64,000 nucleotides of DNA from Hypericum androsaemum (Eukaryota > Streptophyta > Magnoliopsida > Malpighiales > Hypericaceae): NCBI GenBank assembly GCA_963995505.1, contig OZ023196.1, positions 11,715,106 to 11,779,105 of the forward strand. Direction: 5' to 3'. Position 1 is the first letter of the stretch, and the number at the start of each line of letters is the position of its first letter. This document shows, piece by piece, positions 1-11,321 of the stretch. A program made the position numbers and the translations under genes. Under the pieces are notes generated by a model. The model was not told where the DNA came from. It searched no databases and saw only the letters and a list, made by a program, of their open reading frames with translations.

Positions 1-2
1 GA

Positions 3-638
3 ACTGGCCAGTCAACTCCAAGCCTTTCATGGTCAACGAGGCTGAGAATAGCCAAGGGAACAGCAAGAGGCTTGGCCTATCTCCATGAATGCAGCCCGAG
101 AAAATTCGTCCATGGAGACATCAAACCGACCAACATCCTCGTCGACAACGAATACCAACCTTTCGTGTCAGATTTCGGCCTCAACCGGCTCATAACCATC
201 ACCGGAAGCGACCCGGCCTCGTCGGGAGGGTTCATCGGAGGTGCATTGCCCTACCTGCAACCAACACAATCCGAGAAAACCAACAACTACCGCGCCCCGG
301 AAGCTCGGGTTCCCGGCAGCAGGCCCACGCAGAAGTGGGACGTGTACTCGTTCGGGGTCGTACTGCTCGAGCTGCTCACCGGGAAGTCGCCCGAGCTGTC
401 GCCAACCACTTCAACTAATTCAGTTGAAGTGCCTGATTTGGTGAGGTGGGTGAGGAAGGGATTCGAGGAAGAGAAACCGCTTTCGGACATGGTGGATCCG
501 ATGTTGATCAGTGAAGTGCACGCCAAGAAAGAGGTTTTAGCTGCCTTCCATGTTGCCTTGGCTTGCACCGAAGGCGATCCCGAAGTTCGACCGAGGATGA
601 AAAATTTGTCCGAGAATCTTGATAGGATCGGAACCTGA
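3..638 (+). CDS. LRR receptor-like kinase, C-terminal kinase domain (5' partial)
   Basis: An open frame runs in from the window edge and stops with TGA at 636-638. It encodes the C-lobe of a plant receptor-like kinase. Visible motifs are the catalytic loop HGDIKPTN (D, K and N kept, but G instead of R before D, so a non-RD kinase), SDFG, the activation-segment APE, and the WDVYSFGVVLLELLTG helix. Phrases such as GGALPY, TNNYRAPEARVPG and CTEGDPEVRPRM match, from memory, the ZAR1/At1g67510-type LRR-RLK group: membrane receptors with LRR ectodomains that signal from the plasma membrane. The ectodomain, transmembrane segment and N-lobe lie outside the window. The first in-frame ATG is not a start; the frame is open upstream of it. 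No break is visible, so this is probably a working gene. The group assignment is less certain than the kinase call. Confidence 0.9.
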   Translation, partial: TGQSTPSLSWSTRLRIAKGTARGLAYLHECSPRKFVHGDIKPTNILVDNEYQPFVSDFGLNRLITITGSDPASSGGFIGGALPYLQPTQSEKTNNYRAPEARVPGSRPTQKWDVYSFGVVLLELLTGKSPELSPTTSTNSVEVPDLVRWVRKGFEEEKPLSDMVDPMLISEVHAKKEVLAAFHVALACTEGDPEVRPRMKNLSENLDRIGT

Positions 639-1372
639 TCACATGATTAATTCTTTTTTCGAGGTACCGGGGCATTGTTGGAGCGCAAAATTTACATCAC
701 GACGGGTCGGATTTCCGTCCGCCATGTTCTATTGGAAAAATATCTTCAGCATTGGTATATGCATATTTTGACAGGCAGAGTTTTGCAGGGTCGAGGTAGA
801 TTGAAGGATTGGTATGCTTCAGGCAGCTGATTTGCAAGTTTCCTTCAAGGATATATGACCAAAGCTATAGGAAGCCAACGTTTACATAATTAATGTTTTG
901 AATAGATTTAGATTCGTTAATTTTTCTGTTTGTTGTTGTGGAAGCGGATTCTGGTAATTTAAGATGTATTCTATTAGTGCTTCTCTCGGAATTGATTCAA
1001 TAAAATGTGACGTCATTTTTTTTTACTTTTCTTGTTGGATACAGAAAAATTTTCAACACTTAAATACAAACAAATCACACACAGTTGTAAGTAGTATATG
1101 ATAATCTCAATATACTGCTATATAAAATCCTTTGGTCTATGTATATAAAATCCTTTGGTCGAGAGTGAATTGAATGGAGACTACATAGGAATGTCCTGAT
1201 AGTGGAGACTTGTATGTGGGTCATTTAAAGAGCTTGCTCACATGAACAAATTCGATATTTTACACAATACCCAAAATCCTAAAAGTAAATCTCCCTCTCT
1301 TCTCTAGAGTGAGCAATAAACTGCATTAAATAGTGAAACCACAAAACTTTAAATCAAAAAATATCAAACTGT
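639..1372 (+). other. 3' flank of the receptor kinase gene
   Basis: No coding sequence is visible. A canonical AATAAA lies at 999-1004, about 360 bp after the stop codon, and may serve as the polyadenylation signal. AT content rises sharply beyond it, as expected when leaving a plant gene. Confidence 0.5.
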
Positions 1373-1390
1373 GATCGAAGTCAGTATGAC

Positions 1391-1417
1391 GGTGCAGTGT
1401 GAAACCGACACTGCACC
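1391..1417. repeat. Perfect 10-bp inverted repeat with 7-nt loop
   Basis: GGTGCAGTGT (1391-1400) is the exact reverse complement of ACACTGCACC (1408-1417). Related CACTGCACC/GTGCGGTG words recur nearby (about 1435-1460 and 1775-1820), which suggests remains of a small mobile element. No TSD or full terminal repeat could be defined. Confidence 0.6.
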
Positions 1418-2084
1418 TCACGGTGTCGGAGTCAGTGTTGGGTTTCTACTGCACCGCCACATCGCGAAATCAAAGGTGTAACAAAATGTATTAATATGAT
1501 TAATATGTACGTAACGAAATGGATTAATTTTTACGAGCACTTGGTCTGTTAAAGGCAAGAGCTTGTCTGATTAAGGACAGGGTACCGACCGACGACTTTT
1601 TTTAATTAATTGGGATTATTGTATGTTAATGCCTTATCGCAGACAGTGGTTAATTGGGATTATCTGCGTATCAAACCGCAACCCGAATCAAGTCAAGCCG
1701 ACACAGCCAAACCGCAAAGCTGTAGTTTCCATTGACAGTGCTACACCAACAGTGTCCATTTTTATTAAACCAAAAGTGCGGTGTTGTGTCATTTTCTGCA
1801 TCGATACTGCACCGAACTCACCCCTTCTCTTCTCCTCAAAACCAGCACAACCAAAAATTGGCACAACTTCAAAACTTAGGACTTTTGCCCACAACAACCA
1901 CCACGAGGTAGCGACGGAATGTGGCAGGGAGCGGACCCCGACGTCGGCTAGGACGGTGGGAATGGTGGCAGCGACGAGCGACAATGCGGCTAGCGACAAT
2001 GTGGCTAGCACGGAAGACGTCGGTCTCCTCTAAAACTCTCGATCGAGTTCTGTCTCGACAAGGCTGGTGACGGAAACGGCTTCT

Positions 2085-2261
2085 GGAGTAGACGACAGAA
2101 CGGATAGTTTTTGTTTGTTTTGGTGGGTCTTTGCGAGGTAAATCCTAGCAGGGAGGTCTATTTTTTTGGAGTAGACGACAGAACGGGTATTTTTTTTGTT
2201 TTGATGGGTCTTTGCGAGGTAAATCCTAGCAGGGAGGTCTACTTTTTATGAGTAGACGACA
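2085..2261. repeat. Tandem duplication, ~83-bp unit
   Basis: The block starting GGAGTAGACGACAGAACGG occurs at 2085 and again at 2168. Both copies end in the same GGTCTTTGCGAGGTAAATCC-containing segment. A partial third copy (AGTAGACGACAT) begins near 2250. The copies differ by a few bases and by T-run length. Confidence 0.85.
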
Positions 2262-3149
2262 TCTTTGGATTGGACTTTTGGATCATCCAGTGAAGGTGGG
2301 ATGACTTCGTTGCCCATCAGCAACCATCTTTTTAGTGGATGAAGATTATGGAAGAATCTCATGCAACCTCTGGCATTTTGGTGATGAGGAAAAAAAAAAA
2401 AATCCGGTAGTTTCAAAGAGAGGAGAAGATTTGATGGTTAGAGGATGCCAGAGTGGATTTACCGCATGAGAAACAAAGTTGAATTACTTCCTGTTGTATA
2501 TGTAGTATTGTATACTCTTTTCATTTATATTCAGAACTTTTCATTTATATTTAGTACCAATGTCATATTGAATGTAACTATTATCATCTATATTGAATAC
2601 CTCTTTCAGACCATTATTATTTTCATTATATACCATTATTAGTGCAATATATATTATTATTTTTTTATATTGAGTACCAATGTTATATTGAATGTATACT
2701 ATTTTTATTTGTATTGAGTATCAATGTCAGACCATTATCATTCTCGTTTGTACTTTTCTTTCTCTCTTCATAACTACCCGATCCCTATTTTATAGCTGTG
2801 TATGTTTAAAAATTGATTTTTCAATATTTGTACGTGTAAAATTTTATTTTATTTTTATCTTTCTATAACTGTCTGATCCCTATTTTGTTTTAATATAAGA
2901 ATTTTCAATATTGTCCTTGGGTGTCATATTATTTATAAAATTGGCACTCAAAAGTTCCTTATTCCCTAGAGTTGGGAGAAGCCTTGTCCTCACCAAATTT
3001 GGGCTCATGACAATTGATAGGATCTACTAGACTCACATTCTTACCTAATTTTTTAGGGTGGACTAATTCTTTAAGCTAGAAATATGGGGTTCGATTTGGT
3101 CCTGGACGTGTAAAATGCACCAGGACCAACTTGGAGGATAAAATGGTTC
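2262..3149. other. AT-rich intergenic DNA with degenerate repeats
   Basis: No gene is recognisable. From about 2540 to 2750 a phrase close to TATTGAGTACCAATGT is repeated three times or more with drift, giving spurious hydrophobic reading frames. The rest is low-complexity AT-rich sequence. Confidence 0.5.
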
Positions 3150-3380
3150 GCCTAGTTATGATTTGATGGTCTATCCAGTTATGATAAAATGGTCTACTCA
3201 GTTATGATAAAATAGTTTCACGGGGACCGTCTTGAGACAAAAAGGATCGGATAAAATAGTTTGCCCGGTATATATCCAATGGTCTGCCCTGTGTATATCC
3301 AATAGTCTGCTCCGTGTATATCCAACAGTCCGTCGTGTATATCCAATAATCTGCCGCGTGTATATCCAATGGTTTGTCAT
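3150..3380. repeat. Two-part minisatellite, ~23-24-bp units
   Basis: Two neighbouring short arrays have similar unit length. From about 3155 to 3222 the unit is built on CAGTTATGATAAAATGGTCTA (about three copies). From about 3265 to 3380 it is built on GTGTATATCCAATGGTCTGC (about five copies). They share a GGTCT/AGTCT core, as if one array arose from the other. Overlapping minus-strand frames across it are repeat artefacts. Confidence 0.8.
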
Positions 3381-4962
3381 TCGTTCTGAATAGTCCATTC
3401 AAGGCTAAATGTGGTCCCTAGAAATATCGGGCAAGAGGATCATGATCTAGTCGCATATCTATATTATTTAAAATGGTTTAACTTAAAAAAATGGAACCCG
3501 CACTTGACACAAGAAAAATATTATTTATAGAAATTACCAATTTATAAAAGTTTTTCTATATCATAAAATTTGATACAAGAATTGTGTCAATTTTGTACAA
3601 TTATGTTTAAACTCGAATATGAATTTGTTAAATGAGATAACCGCAACTCAAATGTGAAGCTATCTATAATGAGAACGAACTTTTCTCTGGTAAGCCACGG
3701 TCACTAATTAATTAATGATTAACAAATGGGTAAATTACTTTTGATTTTTTGATGTATGGTCAAATAGATAATGCAATTTCTCATTTTAAAAAATGTATGT
3801 AGCCATTTTTTCTGTTTGATTTTGATATACTCCCGAGTTTTTTAGTGACGTCATTTGTCAGTTTTCTATGTAAAATGATTTCTATACCCTTACTAAGAAA
3901 TTTAAAAGAATTATAATTCATCAAGATAATTTTTATACTAGTTATATTTTGTTAGGATTTGAACCCGGCCAATCTCTCTCTTGGTGTCTATTTTGACAAA
4001 TGTTTTCTGAATCTTGGAAGGACAATGATAGGATTTGATATAGCCTTAATGACACAAGACTGATTTCCTTTTGCAACACTCTTTCCAATTTGTGACGACT
4101 GGTTCTTGGCAAGAGAACTCCTTTTCATTTCTTTTATCACTTGCTAAAAAAAACTAGAGAGCATAACATGTCCGTATATTTTTCAAAAGACTCCTTATAC
4201 GTGATCTTTAATCTTTATATGTCTAAATTCGTCTATTGTTTTCTTTTAAATGATTGATTGTCATTTTCAAAGGATTCTGAACTAATGTCACATCTGAGCA
4301 AGTCATGTCCTAGAGATTGCAATAAATATTTATAGTGATGTTCTTGTCCTTCTTGGTGTATATCTGGTGTACTGTTGGTGTTACTTTGACGGCCTTATAA
4401 ATAGTATTTATTTCCGCGTTGCTTACGATAAGCATTATCTGTAATTTTGATATACCTTGGTGAACTTTGATAAAATACAACATTTACTTTCAAAAAAAAA
4501 GTATAGTTTGGGCTATTGACTATTTTCTATTTTGATTTTTCAACTTCACCTTGGACTTGGATCATCGTTAGTTTTTCTAGGGATAAACACTTTACTTCAT
4601 TAATCATACCAAAGCAGAATAATTGTAGCAGTTTACATAATTCACCCAGTTCCCGACTCTAAGCATAACGTACCTAATATTACCCATCAACACGGAAAAT
4701 TCCCCATAGGACTTGTTAGTCCAGTTCTATCATTTGTTCATAAATTTACTCAATTAGTTCTATTGGCCTTTGTGCGACGTGATCTAATTATTTGAGACAT
4801 ATTTGTGTATGATAGGATTTACTTATATCAGTCTCAATTATTATTATTTTACAGAAAGGTGTACATTTATTCCAATACAAGCTAAGTTACATAAAGTACA
4901 CCATGCAAAAACCAAAAAGTAGATAATGGTTTTGTCTTTATAATTAAAGTTTCAAGGCTTTA
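3381..4962. other. AT-rich intergenic DNA downstream of the P450
   Basis: I see no gene. The segment near 3950-3980 (GATTTGAACCCGGCC) resembles the tRNA-derived B-box region of the SINE-like copies noted elsewhere. The part from ~4860 to 4962 is the 3' flank of the minus-strand P450; on that strand AATAAA overlaps the stop codon (4959-4964). Confidence 0.45.
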
Positions 4963-6627
4963 TTAATCCTTGTTGACCGTCACCGGGGTGGCGACCAGGT
5001 AGAGTGGCGTCTTCGGGTTAACAACAATGCCAACTGATTCTTCCACGTCGACATCTTCAGGCCTCATGCCTTTGGGCAGCTCCCAATCGAAGCAGTAGAG
5101 AAGGTTAGCGAACACAAGCTCGATAACCGCAGTGGCAAAATTCATCCCAGGACAAGCTCTTCGACCAACTCCAAAAGGGATAAGCTCGTAGTGCTGCCCT
5201 TTGTAATCAACAGTACTGTCTAAGAACCTTTCCGGTCGAAATTCGGACGGACTTTCCCATGATTTCGTGTCCATTGCCATAGACAGGGCGTTAATGAACA
5301 CCGTGGTTTTAGCAGGGATGTGGTAGCCGTTGACCTCGCAGTCCGCCATTGTTTCCCTAGGAATCAGCAACGGGGTTGGTGAGTGGAGCCTGAAAGTTTC
5401 TTTGATCACGGCCTTCATGTAAGCGAGGTCTTGGAGGTCGCTTTCTTCTACTCGGTCTTTACCTATGACCTTGCCTCTCACTTCTTCTTGTGCCCTTTTC
5501 ATGGCAGAAGGGTTCCTCATTAGCTCAGTCATTATCCAGATGAGTGTGGACGAAGTAGTGTCTGTTCCGGCTATGAACATGTCCTAATAAATTAAATTTG
5601 AAAATTGAGTTAAGGAAAATGTTTATGGACGATTAGTTACTTTTTTTTTTGGGTATAAACGAGGTGCTAGCCACCTTAACTTTATTCATAAATACTACAG
5701 GGAGACTAATCCTTTTTATATCATTTAAATACACGCCAAGACAGGAGGGACGATTAATTATGTATCTTAAAATCACAAGGAATGAATCATATATCAATAA
5801 TGATATTTAACCAATGGGAGTTTGTCATAGCATTAACATATTTTGATTTTTTCAAACAAATAATGGTCATATTTTACAAATGGAAAAATTAGAAAAATGA
5901 TCTAAATAATACCCAGCGATAAATAATGATATATTAAACATAATAAGGTAACTAAAGCTAGCATGGCCTTTCTTGTCTTGTTATTACTCTTCAACTGTGC
6001 AAAAATATGACGTTGTCTTAGGAAATGGGTATGATAAATTATTGGGCCTTTCTCTAAGTACTAAGAAAATTGAATTCACATTAAGAATTTTGCATTCGAG
6101 CCTTTAGAATGTAAAAAATATCATTGGTAGAGTCGCACCTTAGATAGAGTTTAATAGTGCTCTAACTCAGAATACAATATATTTTACTAAAATAGACAAG
6201 GGGTAGGATAAGGGACCCTAGATTTAGAGATAAGACCCAAATCCTACTCTAATTTTTTTAAGGTAAATTTTTGTACCAAAAATACATCTTGTTAAGATTT
6301 GAATCCTTGACTTCTGTCAAATTAACTACGCCTTATGACGCTAGGCTAAATACCTTTTCGAAACCATACTCGAAATCTTGAGGTAAGGATCCAGATCTAT
6401 ATCCTTAGGGTCCTCACGTTCTAAATCAAGATTCATACCCTACCTCATGGACCCATTGATTTTCAAAATAATTTTAAATTTCAGCGTAAAATAAGTAATA
6501 TACATTCATCTTAACCTCTATTTCGACACTCAACACCATATAATACTAATACTTAATTTTAAGTTAAAAAGTGAATAATATTATCTTTTTTCAAAATGAG
6601 ATTCATAATTTTTTTATGTACGGAAAA

Positions 6628-6703
<76 letters not shown>

Positions 6704-8306
6704 CCTAGACAGAACTAAGTAGTATATATTAGGGTTTGGTGTAACCTGTAGTCCAACATTTTCTATTTAGGTGTTTTGATGTGGTGCTTGGTGGTTCTTT
6801 GTAATCAAGGAGTGGACATGTTCGGGCTGATTGTTTTCTATGCAATCACCCTTCGCGATGTTGCTTGTAAATACTTTGGAGTTTATTAATACTATTTAAC
6901 TTTAAAAAAAAAGTTGTATATATTAAGGTAGAGTCTAATTTATGAGTATAGCAATATGATAGCAATCTCAGTCTATATAAATCCTATTGGGTTTGGGTCA
7001 TATGGACCCACCCTATCTAACTTCATGATAGAACTAAGTAGTATATATTAGGGTAGATTCTTTTTCTCCCTTGTTTAATATGTACTTCATGACCCTCTCT
7101 TCGTTATCTCTTTTTGTTTTGTTTCTCAATAATTTTCCATTTTCAACGAGTCCTTGCTAATTAAAAAATATAGTCGTGGTTGTCATTCTCTTTGATCAAT
7201 TAGCAGCATGCATGCGGATGACCACGTATCTACCCTGATGGTCCGGGTTAAGCAATACTCGATAGATTCTCTTTGATCGAGTTTCTAAATAGTCAAAATT
7301 AATATCACACCCAAAAAATAATAGGTCAAATTTTACTCTAGAATCTAAAAACTTCAAAAAAGTTTTTAAAAGAGTTTTAAAAATAACAAAATAAAAATTT
7401 AGTTACCGAAATAAGAGCTTTGACTTGGTTATTGCCGGCCAGCGACGAAATAGCTGGCCCTCTTTGCAACCGGAGCAACACATCAACCAGGTCCTCCTGA
7501 TCCGAATCCGGCCTATTCGGATCGAGATGCTCCCTGATCACCATCTCGTAGAGTTCATCGAGCTCCATGCAGTTCTTCTTCACCCTCTTCTCGAACCCAG
7601 TTACCTTATTAAGCCACGCCATCCTCGGGAAAAAGTCAGGAACAGAGATGCTCCCAATCAGGAACTGGTTCTCCGCGAGCAACTTCAGAGGACTCTTGTT
7701 GCTCTCTCCATCCAACGCCCTCCCGAACGCGACCCGACAAAGCACGTTGTTTGATAGCTGATGGAGCAGCTTCGTCAAGTCCAAGGGCTGGCCTGGACTG
7801 GAACCAGCAATAGATTGAAGCAAAAGGGCCACTTCGTCCACTCGGACGGCCGCGAAAGAAAGAACCCTTTTTGGGCTGAGCAGCTCCATCACGGCTATCT
7901 TCCTCACCTCCTTCCAGTACTCCCCGAAGGAAGCGAAGACAATGTCTGTGCTACCGTAGGTACCCATGTCTGTTGCGAACCTGCGGGGCCTTCCTCCAAA
8001 GGTAACGTCGAAGTTCTTAATGACCTCTCTCGTCATATCCGCCGAGGAGATCACTAACGTCGGGACGGTGCCAAGTTGCAAGAGCATGAGGTCTCCATAC
8101 TTTTGGGACAGGTCGTGGAGTGTTCTATGGAGTGGCTGTTTCATTTGGTGCAAGTTTCCTATTATGGGAAGCTTGGGTGGACCTGGAGGAAGCTTTTTCG
8201 ATTTTGATGGTTTGGAGTTTGTTCTCCTCTTTATGAAGAAGAAGAACAAGAAGATGGCAGCAAGGAAAGTGCAAAGGACAAGGGTTAGGAGATCTTTGGA
8301 GCTCAT
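4963..8306 (-). CDS. CYP71-family cytochrome P450, complete, two exons
   Basis: Join of exon 1 (8306-7407, 300 codons) and exon 2 (5583-4963) gives 506 residues, the usual length of a plant A-type microsomal P450. The intron starts GT at 7406 and ends AG at 5584; the exons join in phase 0 just before DMFIAGTDTT, where the single CYP71 intron normally lies. Motifs in order are an N-terminal membrane anchor (about 5-27), the PPGPP hinge (41-44), helix-C WKEVRK (W131, R135), the I-helix AGTDTT oxygen-binding motif (305-310), K-helix ETFR (E362-R365), PERF (417-420) and the haem loop FGVGRRACPG with ligand C444. All key residues are present and no internal stop is seen, so it is probably functional. 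The family hydroxylates small specialised metabolites at the ER; the substrate cannot be read from sequence. A broken inverted copy lies at 31904-33184. Confidence 0.95.
5640..5747 (-). mobile_element. 108-bp 5'-truncated poly-A retroposon
   Basis: The insert begins with an 11-T run (a poly-A tail on the minus strand) and is flanked by a 13-bp TSD, GGACGATTAGTTA (5627-5639) and GGACGATTAATTA (5748-5760), which differ at one base. A LINE-type polymerase makes such insertions. It lies in the P450 intron in the same orientation as the gene. Confidence 0.8.
6250..6352 (-). mobile_element. SINE-like copy (tRNA-derived)
   Basis: On the minus strand there are words resembling a Pol III A box (TAGCCTAGCGT) and B box (GGATTCAAATC) in the right order, followed by a T/A-rich tail ending near GGTACAAAAATTTACC. 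A diverged relative is at 16030-16140. No clear TSD was found, so the ends are approximate. Confidence 0.5.
6631..6702. repeat. (TA)n microsatellite, ~35 units
   Basis: An uninterrupted AT dinucleotide run of about 70 bp in the P450 intron. Such tracts are highly length-polymorphic. Confidence 0.98.
6732..6911 (+). mobile_element. ~180-bp poly-A retroposon in the P450 intron
   Basis: The insert ends in an A-run (about 6903-6912) preceded by a TTTATTAATACT-type LINE tail. It is flanked by near-identical AGTAGTATATATTA (6718-6731) and AGTTGTATATATTA (6912-6925). A further copy of the left flank at 7030-7054 makes the exact history ambiguous. It lies antisense to the P450. Confidence 0.6.
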
Positions 8307-8579
8307 CTCTTTGATTTAGTGATTGGGAGTTACTAGGATATTTGATGCACGGTTTGTGAATCTTCTCAATTTATAGAAGATTTTAGACAATAGTTTTTAA
8401 TGCCAAGTTGACCGGTCAATAATGCGTGTTCTTTGTTCAATCCAAAAATTGGGGTATCTTAATACTATTTAGTTAATTAGTCTATTTCGAATTTAATATG
8501 ATAATAAGAGGTGCTAAATGTTAGCATACCAAGTTTTTCGTCAGCACTAAGAGGTGCGAAAAGTATAAACTTGAGATGA
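8307..8579 (-). promoter_or_regulatory. P450 promoter region with TATA box
   Basis: TATAAA on the minus strand (8375-8370) lies about 65 bp upstream of the ATG. The stretch between TATA and ATG is clearly similar to that before the P450 pseudogene (31831-31921), so both copies came from a duplication that included the core promoter. A Copia element begins at 8585, so only about 275 bp of original promoter remain next to the gene. Confidence 0.7.
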
Positions 8580-8584
8580 GTAAT

Positions 8585-9996
8585 TGTTGGGAAAAGTATA
8601 AATTTTCGGTGGACCCAAGTAACGCAACGGAAAAACATACACGAGCAAAACACGATAATCACAATAAGCACAACGCACAAAGCACAAAGAAAGCATAAGG
8701 AGGGACACAAAAATTTGATTACCCGGTTCGATCCACAACGATCTACATCCGGGAGCGTCCAAGCCAAGAGAGATTCTACTATTTTTGCGCTCGAGCTTCA
8801 CTCACTCTCACAACAATGGATGCCTCGCTCGACTCACTCTCCTCCTCTTCTCACCGTGGCTACCCACACTCTTAGGAGCTCACTCTCTTGGCAAAGCTCT
8901 TGGACTTGAGCTCTACCCACTCTTCGGGCTAACTCTCCTTCACTCGGAGAGCACCATCTCGTTCACTCGGATGACACCATCTCATTCAGTCAGATGGCTA
9001 ACCCTTCTCTTGGTAAGGCCCTTGGACAACTCTCCTTCACTCGGAGAGCACCACTTCCTTCACTCGGAGTGGCTAACCCTTCTTTTTGGGTTTGCCCTTC
9101 ATATGTAGACAACCCTTCTTCTTGGGTCTTCTTCTCCTCCACCTCCTTCACTTGGAGGTTTCTTCCTCTTCTCCATCTCCTTCACTTGGAGTCAATCCTT
9201 CTTCTTGGGTTGGGCAACTTGGGGGACATGGGCCACTCTTTTCTTCTTGGAGAGCTTCTCCTCTTCTCTTCCTCTCTCTTTGCTATGGACAATCCTCCTC
9301 TTTTTGGAGGGTTGGACAACCCTTTCTCTAGGGGTTTACCTCTTCTTCTCCTTCTCCTCCTTCACTTGGAAGAGTGGGCACTTAGGCTCTCCTTCACTTT
9401 GAGAGCCTTTCTCCTTCTTCCCTTTTCTCTCTTTCTCTTTGGAGAAGTGGGCAATACTTTTGCCAGCCCTTCTTGGAGGCCATAGAGGGATATTTATAGT
9501 CCCACAACCCTAGGAGACTACATGGAGTTGGGAGGGACATTTTTATCCCAAAAATGCCCAAAATGCGTGAGCCCAGCGGCCGCTGGGTCACCCGGCTTTC
9601 GTCACTTCCGAGAGTAGTTTCGGGGGCCGGCGGTCGCCACCTTTCCTGGCTGTTGCCGGGTTGGCAGCCTAACTTCTTTGCTTCTTCGTTTCCTCACCAT
9701 TTTCGCATTCAGACTCCATTTTTTGATCCGTTTGATTCCCCTCGATCGACTTTGAGTACCGAATCACATTGATCAACTCCTGAGGCTCTTCACTTGAACC
9801 ACTCAACTCTTCGTGCTCTTCACTCGAGCCACACAACTCTCGGATGTCCTCAACGTCTTTACTTGACTCTTAACTCGATTGATTCTCTGAGTGTTTCTGG
9901 ACTCTGAACCCAATTGATCAACTCTTGGACCATCCTCATGGCTCTTCACTCGAGCCATCCGAGAATTTCACTCGTACTCAGGCTCCATACCCAACG
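8585..9996 (-). repeat. Copia 3' LTR (left)
   Basis: Direct repeat of 11322-12705. It carries many degenerate repeats of a CCTTCACTTGGAG-type word, which yield long spurious frames on both strands. A minus-strand TATAAATA lies at 9491-9498, and a 16-bp perfect palindrome, CCCAGCGGCCGCTGGG, at 9572-9587. Confidence 0.8.
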
Positions 9997-10169
9997 ATCT
10001 CCTACATAGAGACTGAGCTCTACATGATCTACCCGTCACTAGGCGACCGTCTTCTTCACTTGGCAATCTCTCACCCAGAGGCTAACTATATCACGAACCA
10101 CTCGTCACTAGGTGATTCTCATCACTAGGCAAACTCCCACCCGGAGACTAACCTCTTCATCTATCACCC

Positions 10170-11300
10170 GTCACTAGGTGACCTTCATCCCAATCGGCAC
10201 TTCGGCCTTCCTCTACAAAGCTTATCAAATGGACGGGCATCACTACTTTATCTTCTCACGTTGCTTTCCAGGATTCCTCATAAGCTTTCTCACAACTCCC
10301 ATCAGATCCGCTATCACTAGTCTTGTACGCAACTTTGCATACCTCACACGACCACCTGTGAAAGTACCTGAAGTCTTTCACTTCTAAGCTCTCTCCTTAC
10401 AACACACATTCTCTTTTGCCACACCAACTCTTTTAGCCTCCCGATTATGCCATGCCTCGCCACTATGGAGTTTGACTAGTCCCCAAGTCTCGTTGGCACT
10501 CAATGACTCCATCTTCTCACTCTTTGTAAGCATCTTCTCAGCCACATGCTCACTCTGCTGCGCCTCTGTATAATCTCCTGGCTTACCACCTATTGACAAG
10601 AGATAGTAGTTAGCCGGCGAGAACTACTGCGATGAACCACACTCACTTGTGGAACTCTGCTATGAAGCTACTGGCAGTGGGGAACTTGGTTTCACCTTCT
10701 CCTCACTGGCCTTCTAGCCATTCAGTACATTCCTGCTCCCACCCGAGTTCAAAGATGTCTCGCTCGACCATCTCACTGCTAGAACCCTCCATCATCAGCA
10801 ACACTTCCCTCGTCCTTCACTTAGACTTGGCATCTAGCTTGCTCTTCTCATCTGCATCAACATGAATAAACGACACAAAACCAAACACACGAAAATGAGT
10901 TAGATCAATATCCTTCCCACTCCAAGCCACCTCCGGTATCACATTCTTCTTGATGGTACTCCATTGATCAAGTAAGCGACGGTGTTCACTTCATCAGCCC
11001 AAAACATCTTCGGTAGCCCACGCTTTACTCACATGGCTCTGGCTCTCTCATTGGTCGTCATGTTCATCTTCTCCACGATGCCATCTTCTTTAGAGTTTCC
11101 AGCTACTGTCTTCACTTCACAGTACTTGAACTCTTAGAGCTTGTACTTTCTGTCATTTCTCGATCTCAAGTACACCTCAAGATCTTTCATGCCAACAGAG
11201 TTCTTGTAGCATGAACCACCCAAGGATTTCACTGGTGCCGGTCCCTTCACTTAGACCAATTCAACCTTCTCATCTTTTTGGAAACTGCTACCTCTTGAAA
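10170..11300 (-). pseudogene. Copia pol remnants (integrase and RT/RNase H pieces)
   Basis: On the minus strand, three stretches are recognisable despite stops and shifts. About 11090-10860 matches the end of a Copia integrase: NERARAM, then GLPKMFWADEVNT, AYLIN and a downstream FRVFG. About 10600-10384 resembles the region leading into the reverse transcriptase (SIGGKPGDYTEAQQS, NETWGLV). About 10380-10180 resembles the post-RT segment (a GVVRKLMRNPGKQ phrase). The catalytic RT core is missing. It cannot encode an active polyprotein. Confidence 0.7.
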
Positions 11301-11321
11301 CTCAAGATCGCAAGGCTCACG

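Larger units (their letters stand above)
5584..7406 (-). other. Single intron of the P450 gene (1,823 bp)
   Basis: Bounded by GT (7406-7405) and AG (5585-5584) on the minus strand. It is unusually crowded: two small poly-A retroposons, a SINE-like piece and a long (TA)n tract have landed in it. A perfect 25-bp direct repeat (6711-6735 and 7030-7054) brackets about 300 bp of it. Confidence 0.85.

Noticed and set aside
1623..2033. 136-codon frame with a long opposite-strand partner
   Set aside because: Open on both strands without a motif; nearby inverted-repeat words suggest mobile-element debris.
3198..3402. Minus-strand frames with repeated IGYT/LDIH peptides
   Set aside because: Generated by the ~24-bp minisatellite in two phases.
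7425..8319. Plus-strand frames opposite P450 exon 1
   Set aside because: They are antisense to a clear, motif-complete P450 exon.
8785..9591. Long overlapping frames rich in Leu, Ser, Phe and Trp in the Copia LTRs (also 11548-12232)
   Set aside because: They arise from pyrimidine-rich degenerate repeats within LTRs, occur in several frames at once and show no domain.
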